Notes: generated by a model from the sequence alone, not told the origin. A stretch of DNA of 64,000 nucleotides from Sphingobacterium sp. N143 (GCF_030325625.1 NZ_JACAIS010000012.1:62001-126000), one strand, 5' to 3'. Positions 24,355 through 33,621 are shown, counted from the first letter of the stretch. Numbers and translations are program-made.

Positions 24355-26097
24355 TTAAGCCATCCAGATCTTGCCCAGCAGCTCTTGTAAGAATGTTTGG
24401 TCTTTGAGCTGACGGATTTCAAAGTTCTTTCGGGTGTTGGTTCTGATCTGGACGGGTATTTCTCGAATTAATCCATCTCGAGAAATTAAGAAGTTAAGGA
24501 TGTCACCTTCATGGGCATGCTGCGTGATGAAGTCAATTTCCTTATCTTTTATATCCAGTCGTATGTTATTAATGGCAATAAGCTCATCCCTCACGTTTAA
24601 TCCTGCATCATAAGCACCAGATCCTTTTTCGACGGTAACAACTGTAATTAATCCATCTGTTTTGGCTGTGGTAATTCCCAGGGATAAGGGACTGCTCGTG
24701 CTGGTATCGATGATTTCATAACCTACCAGATTAAAATAATCATTATAATCTAGCTCGCCATCGTCATGAGCTGCTTTGAATATATCATCAAGGGAGGTTC
24801 CAGCGATACGTTCAGCAAGACTTTGAAATTCATTTTCTTCAAACCCACGGTCAAGTTTAAGAAAAAACTCCTCATACGCAGCCCGAATGACATCATCCAA
24901 TTTTATTTTTCCGTCTGTTGCTGCTATGATCTTGATATCGAGCAATGCTGTAAGCATGGCTCCCTTATTATAATATGAAATGGAAGAATTGATCGCATTT
25001 TCATCAGGTCTATAATACTTGATCCAGGTATCAAAACTGGAAGCTGCTGCCGATTGTATGGCATGGCCTGGACGGTTCAGTACAATATTGAAATCATTAG
25101 CCAAAAGCGCGAGGTATTCCTTCTCATCATAAAAGCCACAGCGCTTAATGATCAAATTGTCATAATACGATGTAAATCCTTCCATGATCCATAACCCTGT
25201 CGTATAATTCTCAGCATCATAATCAAAAGGACCTAAAGCTTTTGGGCGGAGCCGTTTTACATTCCAGAGATGAAAATATTCATGGGCGACAAGACTCAGG
25301 TAGTTTTTATAGCTGCTTTCGTTTAAATAACCATTTCTTGATGCTCCCAATACAGTAGAGTTAAGGTGTTCAAGTCCACCGCCTCCAGATTGATAATTGT
25401 GAGTAATAATGACATAACGTTTATTTGGATTTGATCCCCATATTCGGGTTTCCTCTTCTACGATACGTGTTATGTCTTTGGTTAGACGCTCTTTGTCATA
25501 GGAACCACCGCCAACCATCGCACATTCATGTTCCACACCTGCAGCTTGGAATGTCCAACAATCTTGGTTTCCAACTTCAATAGGACTATCGTATAAGATG
25601 TCAAAATTAGGCGCATAGAATATGCACTGTTCAATTTGTTCAAGTCCGGTAGATATGTTTTTCCAGGTTTCTTTCGGAACTATTTTTATGGTGGACGAAT
25701 TGCTTAAATAACCATCTATATACAGAAAAGTCGCCGTTGGAACGATGAAAGCATGGTCGCTGTCAAAGAAATTAGTACGAACCGAAACTTCAAAGCCATA
25801 TACGGCATAAAAAACTTCTATTTGATTCAATGAGTCAGTGACAACACGCCAGGTGTTTTTTGAGGTCTTATTGCACACTAGGGAGTTACCGTCTGCATCG
25901 AGCGGATTAAACCGCTCCACATTTTTTGCATACTCACGTATTAGATAAGAACCCGGGGACCAGACAGGCATTTTGAGGTCAATATAAGGTTGGTTAAGAT
26001 TTTTAATGCTCATTTTTATGGCAACATAATGAGCCTGTACTTCTGGGAACGATACCTCAAAGGTTATTTCTGGTATATTTAAATAGTCACTGTCCAT
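24355..26097 (-). CDS. M61 family glycyl aminopeptidase-like metallopeptidase
   Basis: Product of 580 residues. An N-terminal beta-rich domain (PVWSPGSYLIREYAKNVERF) precedes the gluzincin catalytic domain with zinc motif HEYFHLWNVKRLRP (HExxH), a downstream Glu in LWIMEGFTSYYD, and a GGGGLEHLNS loop. A C-terminal PDZ domain (about 470-560, VEKGSGAYDAGLNVRDELIAIN) completes the M61 plan. Known members remove N-terminal Gly or Ala. No signal peptide is visible at the chosen start, so this copy may be cytoplasmic. Confidence 0.92.
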   Translation of the reverse strand: MDSDYLNIPEITFEVSFPEVQAHYVAIKMSIKNLNQPYIDLKMPVWSPGSYLIREYAKNVERFNPLDADGNSLVCNKTSKNTWRVVTDSLNQIEVFYAVYGFEVSVRTNFFDSDHAFIVPTATFLYIDGYLSNSSTIKIVPKETWKNISTGLEQIEQCIFYAPNFDILYDSPIEVGNQDCWTFQAAGVEHECAMVGGGSYDKERLTKDITRIVEEETRIWGSNPNKRYVIITHNYQSGGGGLEHLNSTVLGASRNGYLNESSYKNYLSLVAHEYFHLWNVKRLRPKALGPFDYDAENYTTGLWIMEGFTSYYDNLIIKRCGFYDEKEYLALLANDFNIVLNRPGHAIQSAAASSFDTWIKYYRPDENAINSSISYYNKGAMLTALLDIKIIAATDGKIKLDDVIRAAYEEFFLKLDRGFEENEFQSLAERIAGTSLDDIFKAAHDDGELDYNDYFNLVGYEIIDTSTSSPLSLGITTAKTDGLITVVTVEKGSGAYDAGLNVRDELIAINNIRLDIKDKEIDFITQHAHEGDILNFLISRDGLIREIPVQIRTNTRKNFEIRQLKDQTFLQELLGKIWMA

Positions 26098-26350
26098 GAA
26101 TGATGATTTTAGTAGCTTACAAAATTAAAGTATCCTATGCTTAATCCAATAAAAAAGCAGTCTATTTTTTATAATTAGGAAAACTCAATTTAATGTTAAA
26201 TCAACAGGATACAATGATAAAGCCATGGCCAGCGATGTCACATCAGAAAATCCAAGGTACATATTTTCTTTAAGAATTGACGTTTCAGATTGGAGCTAAT
26301 TTTCGTATATTTGATACACTAGTTTATAGGGGAAAATAATCAGAATATGT

Positions 26351-27217
26351 ATGATCTTAGTTGTTGATAGCGGTTCGTCAAAATCAGACTGGAAATTAGA
26401 ATTGCCAGATAGTGCACCGATTTCGTTCAGTACCAATGGACTAAACCCATTTTTTGTTAATGAAAAAGAAATCACGAGGGTTATTAAAGAAATACCGGAA
26501 ATAATTCCCTATGCTGATGAGGTCACTGAGCTTTATTTCTTTGGTGCCGGTTGTATTACACCTGATCGACGTGAAATGGTGTCAAATGCACTGACTCCCT
26601 TATTTGAAAATGCTTACATTTCTGTAGAAAATGATCTTTTTGGCAGTGCCCTGGCGACATGTGGAAATAAAAAAGGATATGTTGCGACCTTGGGTACAGG
26701 CTCTGACCTGAGTTTTTTTGATGGAGAGGAGCTTATGCCTTCGCATAATGGTAATGGTTATGTATTAGGTGACGAGGGATCTGGGGCTTATTTTGGCAAA
26801 ATTCTGGTCAAACTTTTCCTATATGGTCGGATGCCAAAAGATCTGAACGAGAAATTCGCTGCTAAATATAGAATCAATAAGGAAATCGTTATTAAAAATG
26901 TATATCAAAAAGAGCGGCCGAATGCTTTTTTAGCATCTTTTGCTCCTTTTATGTCTGATAATATTACACATCCTTTTATTATCGACCTGGTGAAAAGTGG
27001 ATTCGAAGAGTTTGTCCAGGCATCAATTTTGACCTACCCTGATTATAACCAATATGAGTGCCACTTTGTAGGATCTATTGCATATAGCTTTGACCTATTG
27101 CTGCGGGAAGTGTGTGAGACCCATCAGATTAAGGTTGGCACGATTTTGAAATCTCCTATTAACGAACTGTTTGATGCTGTTTTGGAGCGTGAGAGTAATT
27201 CATTATTAAGTCTTTAA
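26351..27217 (+). CDS. BadF/BadG/BcrA/BcrD-type ATPase (N-acetylglucosamine kinase-like)
   Basis: Product of 288 residues in the actin-like ATPase fold: phosphate-1 motif VVDSGSSKSDWKLEL, ATLGTGSDLSFFDGEEL, and YVLGDEGSGAYFGK, the adenosine/GlcNAc-binding block of eukaryote-type N-acetylglucosamine kinases. It probably phosphorylates an amino sugar recovered from cell wall or host glycans, though the substrate is inferred. A TATATTTG -7 box lies at 26306-26313. The glutathione peroxidase gene follows after 11 bases. Confidence 0.85.
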   Translation: MILVVDSGSSKSDWKLELPDSAPISFSTNGLNPFFVNEKEITRVIKEIPEIIPYADEVTELYFFGAGCITPDRREMVSNALTPLFENAYISVENDLFGSALATCGNKKGYVATLGTGSDLSFFDGEELMPSHNGNGYVLGDEGSGAYFGKILVKLFLYGRMPKDLNEKFAAKYRINKEIVIKNVYQKERPNAFLASFAPFMSDNITHPFIIDLVKSGFEEFVQASILTYPDYNQYECHFVGSIAYSFDLLLREVCETHQIKVGTILKSPINELFDAVLERESNSLLSL

Positions 27218-27228
27218 TATAGTTAGAT

Positions 27229-27753
27229 ATGATTGTTGCAACTATTATGGTGTATATGTCAATGTTATTTGGCAACCCAGAAATTTATAATTTTACCTTC
27301 AAGACGCTTGAAGGACAAGAGGTAAAAATGTCCGATTTCAAAGGGAAAAAAATACTGATTGTAAATACTGCCTCAAAATGTGGATTTACAAAACAGTACA
27401 AAGACCTTGAGGAGCTGCACAAAACCTTTGGGGATAAATTGGTGATTATTGGTTTTCCAGCGAATAATTTTGGACAACAGGAACCAGGATCAAATGCCCA
27501 AATTCAGGAATTCTGTGAGCAGAACTATGGCGTAGACTTCTTAATGGCAGAAAAAGTAGATGTGAAAGGTGAGCAGATTTCGCCATTGTTTAAATATTTG
27601 ATCACACAAAATAACCCAGATTTTACTGGAGATATCAAATGGAACTTTGAGAAATTCCTGATTGATGAAAATGGTCAATTGGTACACCGGTTCCGCTCGG
27701 CAGTCAATCCATTAGATCCAGCTATCGTGAATTGGGTACAGAACAAAAAATAA
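27229..27753 (+). CDS. Glutathione peroxidase family (thiol peroxidase)
   Basis: Product of 174 residues. The peroxidatic site NTASKCGFT has Cys (residue 51) rather than selenocysteine. FPANNFGQQEPGSNAQIQEFC carries the catalytic Gln and a second Cys, and KWNFEKFLID the Trp/Asn. Cys-type members usually take electrons from thioredoxin. The N-terminus may begin at residue 10 (MSMLFGNPE). It is co-transcribed with the kinase. Its stop codon lies inside a perfect palindromic terminator. Confidence 0.93.
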   Translation: MIVATIMVYMSMLFGNPEIYNFTFKTLEGQEVKMSDFKGKKILIVNTASKCGFTKQYKDLEELHKTFGDKLVIIGFPANNFGQQEPGSNAQIQEFCEQNYGVDFLMAEKVDVKGEQISPLFKYLITQNNPDFTGDIKWNFEKFLIDENGQLVHRFRSAVNPLDPAIVNWVQNKK

Positions 27754-27790
27754 AAAAGAGCTGCAGGATCCTGCAGCTCTTTTTTATTTT
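27747..27790. terminator. 44-bp perfect palindromic bidirectional terminator
   Basis: Bases 27747-27790 form a perfect palindrome centred on GGATCC, with GC-rich core GAGCTGCAGGATCCTGCAGCTC and T/A runs at both ends. It includes the peroxidase stop (27751-27753) and its far arm overlaps the last codons and stop of the convergent serine hydrolase gene by 2 bases. Confidence 0.88.
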
Positions 27791-28919
27791 ACTTGATAAA
27801 GGTGTCATATAAGGCACGGATACAATCCCTGAGAAGTGGGTTGAATTCTTCGCTGTCAGGAAGATTGCAGCCATTGGTGATAACGACAAAACCAAACTTT
27901 CTTTCTGGATTGAAAAACATGGCGCTATATAGTCCATAAGCCGAACCTGTATGCCCTGTAAGGCTAACTTCAGGAATTACTTCATGGTTATTCATAATCG
28001 CCAAACCATAGCCAGATTCCTTGTTAACAGCAGACTGCATGGTTTTTGCATATTCCCTCCCCATAATTCTTTCTCCTTGGCTATAACCGTAATTCATCTG
28101 CATAAGCATGTATTTTGCCAGATCTATAGCGGATATTTTCATACCACCAGTGGGAGAGAGTACCGGTGTACTGCGGCCTAATTGATACTTATTGATTTCT
28201 TCCCGACGAGGATGATACGCATTGGGTTCGATATGGAAAACGCCCTGTTCATCAAAAGTATATAAAGGAATAAATCTTGTGTGATCCAGTGAGTCAATGC
28301 AATATCCACCGTATAGATTAAGAGGCTTGAGGATATGGTTGGAGATGTACGTATCGAAACGTGTACCTGTTAGGTTCTCCAAAACTGCCCCTGCCATATT
28401 AAAATTGAGGTTACAGTATTGATATCGACTGCCAGGTTCATAGTGGTTGTATGAATTTTTCCAATTCGGATTTTTAGCAGGATTAATGACATCCAGGTCG
28501 AAGTATCCATTACTGTCATTAATACTCGAGGTATGCGAAAGTACCATTCTTAGCGTAATTTTTTTATCAGGATAATATGGATTTCTGATGGGAAAACCAA
28601 TTAAACTGCCGAAGTCATCATCCAATGCACAGTCGCCTTTTTCAATAAGCTGCATAAACGAAGTGGCTGTAAAAGATTTCGAGATTGAGGCGATTCGAAA
28701 AATATCATTTTCCTGAAAAACTGTTTTGTCTTCCAGATTTTTATAACCGTAATTTTTATGAAAGTCGACCTTATTGTTCTTAACCACCACCACATTAAGC
28801 CCTATCGCTTTATATTGCTTCATGATTGCAGTTATCTTTTGATCTATCTGGGATTCCTGCCCAAATGATAGTAGAGATAGTAGAGGGATCTGTAATAGGA
28901 AAAGAATGATTTTTTTCAT
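27789..28919 (-). CDS. Serine hydrolase (class C beta-lactamase/PBP-like)
   Basis: Product of 376 residues with a signal peptide (MKKIILFLLQIPLLSLLSFG). The active-site triad blocks of the beta-lactamase/transpeptidase-like family are present: S78-I-S-K81 (SISKSF), YCN (YQYCNLNF), and HTG (LTGHTGSAYG). Such proteins act as periplasmic esterases, peptidases or DD-peptidases. True class C beta-lactamase activity is not implied. It follows the LysR gene on the minus strand after 38 bases. Confidence 0.88.
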   Translation of the reverse strand: MKKIILFLLQIPLLSLLSFGQESQIDQKITAIMKQYKAIGLNVVVVKNNKVDFHKNYGYKNLEDKTVFQENDIFRIASISKSFTATSFMQLIEKGDCALDDDFGSLIGFPIRNPYYPDKKITLRMVLSHTSSINDSNGYFDLDVINPAKNPNWKNSYNHYEPGSRYQYCNLNFNMAGAVLENLTGTRFDTYISNHILKPLNLYGGYCIDSLDHTRFIPLYTFDEQGVFHIEPNAYHPRREEINKYQLGRSTPVLSPTGGMKISAIDLAKYMLMQMNYGYSQGERIMGREYAKTMQSAVNKESGYGLAIMNNHEVIPEVSLTGHTGSAYGLYSAMFFNPERKFGFVVITNGCNLPDSEEFNPLLRDCIRALYDTFIK

Positions 28920-28957
28920 GTCGACATGGAACGATAAGGTTTATAATCCAGTGTTTA

Positions 28958-29836
28958 TCAAGTGTTAAATTTAAGGTATTCTTTTTGAATGCACTCAATA
29001 AATTCACCAAGAGCACTATTTTTGCTTTTTATGTTGGAAACTAAAATAACCTCAGTTTTACTATCCATATCATTAAGTGTCATGGTTTTCAACTTTAGAT
29101 GGGGATACTGTTTGATTGTGGAGGCAGGGACGACAGCAAATCCGAGACCCTGAGAAACAAGTTCGAGGATCGAGGACATTGAGTTGCTTTGATGCACAAT
29201 TTTTGGCTCAAATCCCATACGATTACAGGTATTGATGACTAGCCTGTGGTACTCGGAAGCATATTTTTGATTGAAAGAAATAAAGTTTTCATTAAAGAAG
29301 TTGACTCCTTCAAAATTAACCTTTGCAGATCCAACAATCACCAAAGGATCCGCAAATAAAGGGGTTACAAGTAATTCGTTGGAATAAATGGGGGCACGCA
29401 TAATCCCCAGGTCTAATTTCCCATTTTCCAAAGCCATTTTTTGCTTCTGTGTTGAGGTTTCGAATAAGCTGACTCTAAGATATGGAAATTGCTGTTGAAT
29501 CTGTTTCAATACCGTTGCCAGCATCTGTTTTGGTGTTGAACTGATATAACCTAGTTTAAATTCGCCTGAGATATTATTATGGATCTGTTTGGTAATCGTC
29601 TTACTATGTTCAATATTCTGTAAGATTTCGACCACCTCTTCTAAGAAATACTTGCCTGCCTCAGTGAGTTCTACCCGTTTATTTGTTCTAAAAAAGAGAA
29701 TGACACCAAGTTCGTCTTCAAGGTCCTTAATTTGTCTGCTTAGGGGTGGCTGAGATATGAATAAACGTTCTGCCGCCCTTCCAAAATGAAGTTCTTCGGC
29801 AACTGTTTTGAAATAAATAAGATGTCGGATTTCCAT
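28958..29836 (-). CDS. LysR family transcriptional regulator
   Basis: Product of 292 residues starting at MEIRHLIYFKTV. An earlier in-frame start 10 codons upstream adds a segment not typical of the family. The winged HTH occupies residues 1-60 (LHFGRAAERLFISQPPLSRQIKDLEDELGVILFFR), then the substrate-binding domain (GEFKLGYISSTPKQML...LVSQGLGFAVVPAST). It is divergent from the methyltransferase gene at 29926 across about 90 bases, the usual arrangement of a LysR regulator and its target. The serine hydrolase follows on the same strand. The inducer is unknown. Confidence 0.92.
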   Translation of the reverse strand: MEIRHLIYFKTVAEELHFGRAAERLFISQPPLSRQIKDLEDELGVILFFRTNKRVELTEAGKYFLEEVVEILQNIEHSKTITKQIHNNISGEFKLGYISSTPKQMLATVLKQIQQQFPYLRVSLFETSTQKQKMALENGKLDLGIMRAPIYSNELLVTPLFADPLVIVGSAKVNFEGVNFFNENFISFNQKYASEYHRLVINTCNRMGFEPKIVHQSNSMSSILELVSQGLGFAVVPASTIKQYPHLKLKTMTLNDMDSKTEVILVSNIKSKNSALGEFIECIQKEYLKFNT

Positions 29837-29925
29837 CGATACTTTTTTGGTATGAATTAATGACAAAATAGATATTTTTAATGAATTTTAGTTAGTGTTA
29901 CCTTTAAATTATTAAAAATTAAGCT

Positions 29926-30639
29926 ATGAATAAAGCGACACTACAAGAGATTGAAGTAAGATTCGACAAAGATGTCGAACGTTTTTCTAATTTAGAAACA
30001 GGGCAGGCTACAACCATGGATGCAGTCTGGAATATGGAACTTATCACTGATGCGATCGTTAGACTGTATCCAGATCTTGAAAACGTGTTGGATATCGGTT
30101 GTGGAGCTGGAAATTATGATGTGAAATTACTCCAAAAAACACAAGCGAATCCAAACGTAACCTTGGTAGATTTAAGTCAGCCAATGTTGGATAGGGCGAA
30201 GGAGCGTGTGGGAGTCATGACTCAGGGTGAAATCCAGATAATTAAACGTGATTTTCGCGATGCTGTATTAGACGAAGACAAGTTTGATGTCATAATAGCA
30301 ACATCGGTACTGCATCATTTAAGAGATGACCAGGACTGGGAAAATGCTTTTCTGAAGCTCTTTAATTTACTTAAAAAAGGAGGAAGCTTGTGGATCTTTG
30401 ATTTAATTGAACAAAATAACACACACCTTCAGGAATTAATTTATAGGGAAAAATATGGTGAATATTTAACTCATTTAAAGGATGAGGCATATCGCGATCA
30501 TGTTTTTGCCTATGTCGCACATGAGGATACACCAAGATCGCTCGTTTACCAGCTCAATTTATTGTCTAAAGTAGGATTTAAAGAAGTGGATGTCTTGCAT
30601 AAAAACCTCTGTTTTGCGTCTTATGTGGCGTTTAAATGA
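29926..30639 (+). CDS. Class I SAM-dependent methyltransferase
   Basis: Product of 237 residues. SAM-binding motif I is VLDIGCGAGNYDVKLL, motif II VTLVDLSQPMLDRAKERV, and motif IV FDVIIATSVLHHLRDDQDW. The N-terminal KDVERFSNLETGQATTMDAVWNM resembles small-molecule methyltransferases. The substrate is not evident. It is probably controlled by the divergent LysR regulator. A near-consensus TACCTTTA precedes the start. Confidence 0.88.
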   Translation: MNKATLQEIEVRFDKDVERFSNLETGQATTMDAVWNMELITDAIVRLYPDLENVLDIGCGAGNYDVKLLQKTQANPNVTLVDLSQPMLDRAKERVGVMTQGEIQIIKRDFRDAVLDEDKFDVIIATSVLHHLRDDQDWENAFLKLFNLLKKGGSLWIFDLIEQNNTHLQELIYREKYGEYLTHLKDEAYRDHVFAYVAHEDTPRSLVYQLNLLSKVGFKEVDVLHKNLCFASYVAFK

Positions 30640-30933
30640 TGAGTATTCAAAACTATAATACATAAATAAGGCGATACGGGGAGTATCGCCATAAAATCAC
30701 ACTAACTATTAAAAAACCTATAGGACTAGGAATTTACAAATTCAATAAACCAACTTCTGTTTGATATTATTTTTCCCTTCGTTGATCTCGCCGATAAACG
30801 AGATATCAAATAAATAATAAAATGTAATTATTAAGGTCAATACTTCAAAAAAATGTAGTATTTCCATTGGTTTACGTAAAGATATATGTTTATTTTTTAA
30901 ATACAAATAAAATTGACGAAAATTAAAAAATTA
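30640..30933. other. Intergenic region with two hairpins
   Basis: No gene seen. GGCGATAC/GTATCGCC (30670-30677, 30683-30690) is a GC-rich 8-bp hairpin soon after the methyltransferase stop. It has no proper T-run, so it is a doubtful terminator. A second imperfect hairpin (TTGATCTCG with CGAGATATCAA) lies at 30782-30809. The rest is AT-rich. Confidence 0.5.
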
Positions 30934-31392
30934 TTAGCATTTGATTGTCTTTAAAAATTCTATCCATGCAATCTGGTCCGTTTTAAATGTTAATTCATGT
31001 ACAGAAAGTTCAGCTAAGGGTACCCATCTAAAGGACTGGAGCTTGTTATCGTCAGGCTGTTGATCCGGATCAAAGTTAAAAGCCTTTGTTGTGGTTCTGA
31101 TCTGTATCGCAGATGTGTTTTCAACCTGGTAGTAAATTGATATGATCTGACTGTCGTTGAAACTGGATTTTTCGTAAAAATCAGTGGTATAGATATGTTT
31201 TACAATAGCAATGTCAAATGCACATTCCTCTTGATACTCTCTGGTCAAAGCCTCCAGTAACCCTTCTCCGTATTCCAGCCCCCCGCCTGGAAATTTGGTG
31301 AATGATACATTTTCCGTCCTTTCATCACTGATCAGCACTTCTTGTTTTTCATTGATCAGTATTCCGTATACTCTTACGTTAAATGGAAACAT
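30934..31392 (-). CDS. NUDIX hydrolase
   Basis: Product of 152 residues. The Nudix box is GGGLEYGEGLLEALTREYQEECAFDI (G-x5-E-x7-REYQEE), which binds the metal that hydrolyses nucleoside diphosphate-linked substrates. The N-terminus FNVRVYGILINEKQEVLISDE is the usual first strand. The substrate cannot be told. It lies 38 bases after the unknown gene at 31431 on the same strand. Confidence 0.9.
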   Translation of the reverse strand: MFPFNVRVYGILINEKQEVLISDERTENVSFTKFPGGGLEYGEGLLEALTREYQEECAFDIAIVKHIYTTDFYEKSSFNDSQIISIYYQVENTSAIQIRTTTKAFNFDPDQQPDDNKLQSFRWVPLAELSVHELTFKTDQIAWIEFLKTIKC

Positions 31393-31430
31393 TATCTGGT
31401 TATGTTTTATATTATATTCAATTTTTTCTA

Positions 31431-32177
31431 CTATAGTGGCATAAAGCCGTTCTCAACTGCAAATTCATCCAATCCTATATATGAATAATGTCTTGGTAAA
31501 AACCAGCCAATGGCTTCCATGATTGTGGTAAATTCCTTCTCTGTCCTGAATTGATTCGCAACAATATTAAAAGCCAGATCTTGCGAAACCTGATTTTCAT
31601 CCTTATAATTACGTGCAATAAGCATGATTTTGGCATTTTTCACACCGTAATAATCCAAAAATTCACGCAGTTGTGTACGAGCATGAGAGGGGAGGATGGT
31701 TTCTGATGGTTGTCCGACCAAAATTTCCTCATCTCTGCCAATTACCGTCTGTTCATTTTTCTGTGAGAAAATGCTATCGTCGGTATAGAACTCCCCGTTC
31801 AAGAAATAATTGACTAAATCGCCATAGGTAAATATCCAATCAGGATTTTCATTTTGTGTATTAATTGCAATACCAAAACCTTTGGGTAGAATAAAATCTT
31901 TGACCCTGTTTTTAATGACAAAAGCTTGGAAGTTTTGATCCTTTGGTATGCTTCCCAATTGAAAATAAGGAAATCCATCCGGACCGATAACGACTTCCGT
32001 TTCGGCCAATTTTAAGGTACATTCTGCGATATTCTGTAAAAAAGTGTCACGCCATAATTCATCCCGCTCCTCAAAAGGAACCTCCAGGAGATTATTAACG
32101 ATGATGGTCTTTTCGAGATCCCCTAATCGATTGTCGTTCGCATTGTTACTATCATCAAATAAATGTATTGTATTCAT
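31431..32177 (-). CDS. Conserved hypothetical protein
   Basis: Product of 248 residues with no signal peptide or membrane segment, acidic overall. I do not recognise a family. It begins with a polar stretch (DDSNNANDNR), followed by a mixed alpha/beta body (VVIGPDGFPYFQLGSIP, FVIKNRVKDFILPKGFGIAIN, NPDWIFTYGDLVNYFL) and a helical C-terminus ending WFLPRHYSYIGLDEFAVENGFMPL. The reading frame and codon use look like a real gene. It lies between the DEAD-box helicase (52 bases upstream) and the NUDIX gene on the same strand. Confidence 0.7.
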   Translation of the reverse strand: MNTIHLFDDSNNANDNRLGDLEKTIIVNNLLEVPFEERDELWRDTFLQNIAECTLKLAETEVVIGPDGFPYFQLGSIPKDQNFQAFVIKNRVKDFILPKGFGIAINTQNENPDWIFTYGDLVNYFLNGEFYTDDSIFSQKNEQTVIGRDEEILVGQPSETILPSHARTQLREFLDYYGVKNAKIMLIARNYKDENQVSQDLAFNIVANQFRTEKEFTTIMEAIGWFLPRHYSYIGLDEFAVENGFMPL

Positions 32178-32229
32178 CTTGGATTGTGATTTTGATAATT
32201 GCAGGTAAAAGTAAAAGAATAATTATAAT

Positions 32230-33420
32230 TTAACGACGTTTTCTTGATTTTGCTTGCCCTTTTCGGCGAGTGTTTTGGCTATTGGACAGCATTTTTTCCC
32301 AGCTCAATAAGAATGGGTGTTGATCATCGATGTTTACTTGTTTCTTTAACGATAATTGGAGTTTGATCCATTTTTGATTATCCTCAGCGTCACAGAGCGT
32401 AAATGCATGCCCATTGGCAGCCGAGCGTCCGGTTCTCCCGATGCGGTGTGTGTATATTTCCGGTGAGTCAGGTACTTCGTAATTTATGATAGCTTCCAGA
32501 TTTGGAAAGTCTATTCCCCTGGCCAATAGGTCCGTTGAAATCAGGATGTTATCCTCTTTATTTCTGAATTTTCGGATGATTTCTTCCCGTTGCTGCTGCG
32601 ACTTTTCACCATATAAGGCCAGCGCCGAAATTCCATTCCGGCTGAGATCAGCAGCAATCCGTTCTACAGCATGTATGGTACGGGTAAAAATGATCACTTG
32701 TGATTTGATCTTGGTTTCAAGGAGATATCGGATGAGATCTTTCTTATCATTTTTATCAACGTAAAGGACGTACTCTTCAATTTTACCCTTTTTAAAGTCT
32801 TCCCTTATTGAAATCTCAACGGGATCCTTTAATCTTTTCTGGGCAATTTTTTCCATTTCAGCAGTTTTGGTCGCTGACATAAAGATCGACTGTCTTTCAG
32901 TTGGAAGAGCTTGCAGGATTTTGTTGATCTCCATGGCGAATCCAAGATTTAACAACTGATCAAATTCGTCGATTACTAAAGTATTTAGGTGTTTTAAATC
33001 AATGAAGCCCTGTTCCATAAAATCCAAAAGCCTGCCTGGAGTGGCTAGGATCATATGAGCATTCGCATATTCATCGAGCTGGCTTTCATAAGTTCCACCT
33101 CCATAAAAGCAGGCAAGATGGAGATCAGTTCCTGTTAAGAGATTGGCAATCCTATTTTTTGTTTGTATGCAAAGTTCACGTGTTGGAAGGAGGATGAGCA
33201 CTGAAACCTGTGTTTTAGTCTCGTTTTCTAATAATCGCTGTACTATAGGAATAGCGACGGCCTCGGTTTTACCGGTCCCAGTGGGGGCAATGACCAAACA
33301 ATCTTTTGCATCGAAAATAGTCGGTATGGCCATTTCTTGAACTGCCGTTAGAACGGAAAGCTGTTGCTTTTCAAGATTGGAAATAAGGAGCTTGTGGAGT
33401 TGTAGTGCTGAAAAGTTCAA
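32230..33420 (-). CDS. DEAD-box family RNA helicase (DEFD variant)
   Basis: Product of 396 residues. Helicase motifs in order: Q-like block LTAVQEMAIPTIF, motif I APTGTGKTEA, Ia PTRELC, Ib TPGRLLDF, II VIDEFDQLLNLGF, III SATK, IV VIIFTRTIHAVERIA, V TDLLARGIDFP, VI HRIGRTGR. Motif II reads DEFD, not DEAD. The C-terminus ends in a basic tail (NTRRKGQAKSRKRR) that could bind RNA. It probably unwinds RNA in ribosome assembly or decay. An inverted repeat lies in the divergent gap upstream. Confidence 0.92.
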   Translation of the reverse strand: MNFSALQLHKLLISNLEKQQLSVLTAVQEMAIPTIFDAKDCLVIAPTGTGKTEAVAIPIVQRLLENETKTQVSVLILLPTRELCIQTKNRIANLLTGTDLHLACFYGGGTYESQLDEYANAHMILATPGRLLDFMEQGFIDLKHLNTLVIDEFDQLLNLGFAMEINKILQALPTERQSIFMSATKTAEMEKIAQKRLKDPVEISIREDFKKGKIEEYVLYVDKNDKKDLIRYLLETKIKSQVIIFTRTIHAVERIAADLSRNGISALALYGEKSQQQREEIIRKFRNKEDNILISTDLLARGIDFPNLEAIINYEVPDSPEIYTHRIGRTGRSAANGHAFTLCDAEDNQKWIKLQLSLKKQVNIDDQHPFLLSWEKMLSNSQNTRRKGQAKSRKRR

Positions 33421-33488
33421 AATATATCAGATTGTTGATAAACAGTATAATTATCAAAATAATTAAAAATCTGCAAAAATTAGGAATT

Positions 33489-33515
33489 TTTCTCAAAAAG
33501 TACTAATTTGAGAAA
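33489..33515. promoter_or_regulatory. Inverted repeat between the helicase and E1 genes
   Basis: TTTCTCAAA (33489-33497) and TTTGAGAAA (33507-33515), perfect 9-bp arms, 9-base spacer, in the 201-base divergent gap. It may be an operator for either gene, or a hairpin in a helicase leader. -7 boxes for the E1 gene lie at 33588-33595 (TATTTTTG) and 33597-33604 (TAAATTTG). Confidence 0.4.
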
Positions 33516-33621
33516 TTAGAATATTCTATTTCAAATCTGAACTATTGATTGTCAATTTATTTGATAAACACCAATTATATAGAATAATATTTTTGTTAAA
33601 TTTGTTGAAACAAAAAAGAAT

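Noticed and set aside
27789..28919. Chromosomal AmpC beta-lactamase
   Set aside because: The SxxK, YxN and HTG motifs are shared by many serine hydrolases; HTG rather than KTG and the overall sequence favour the broader esterase/peptidase group.
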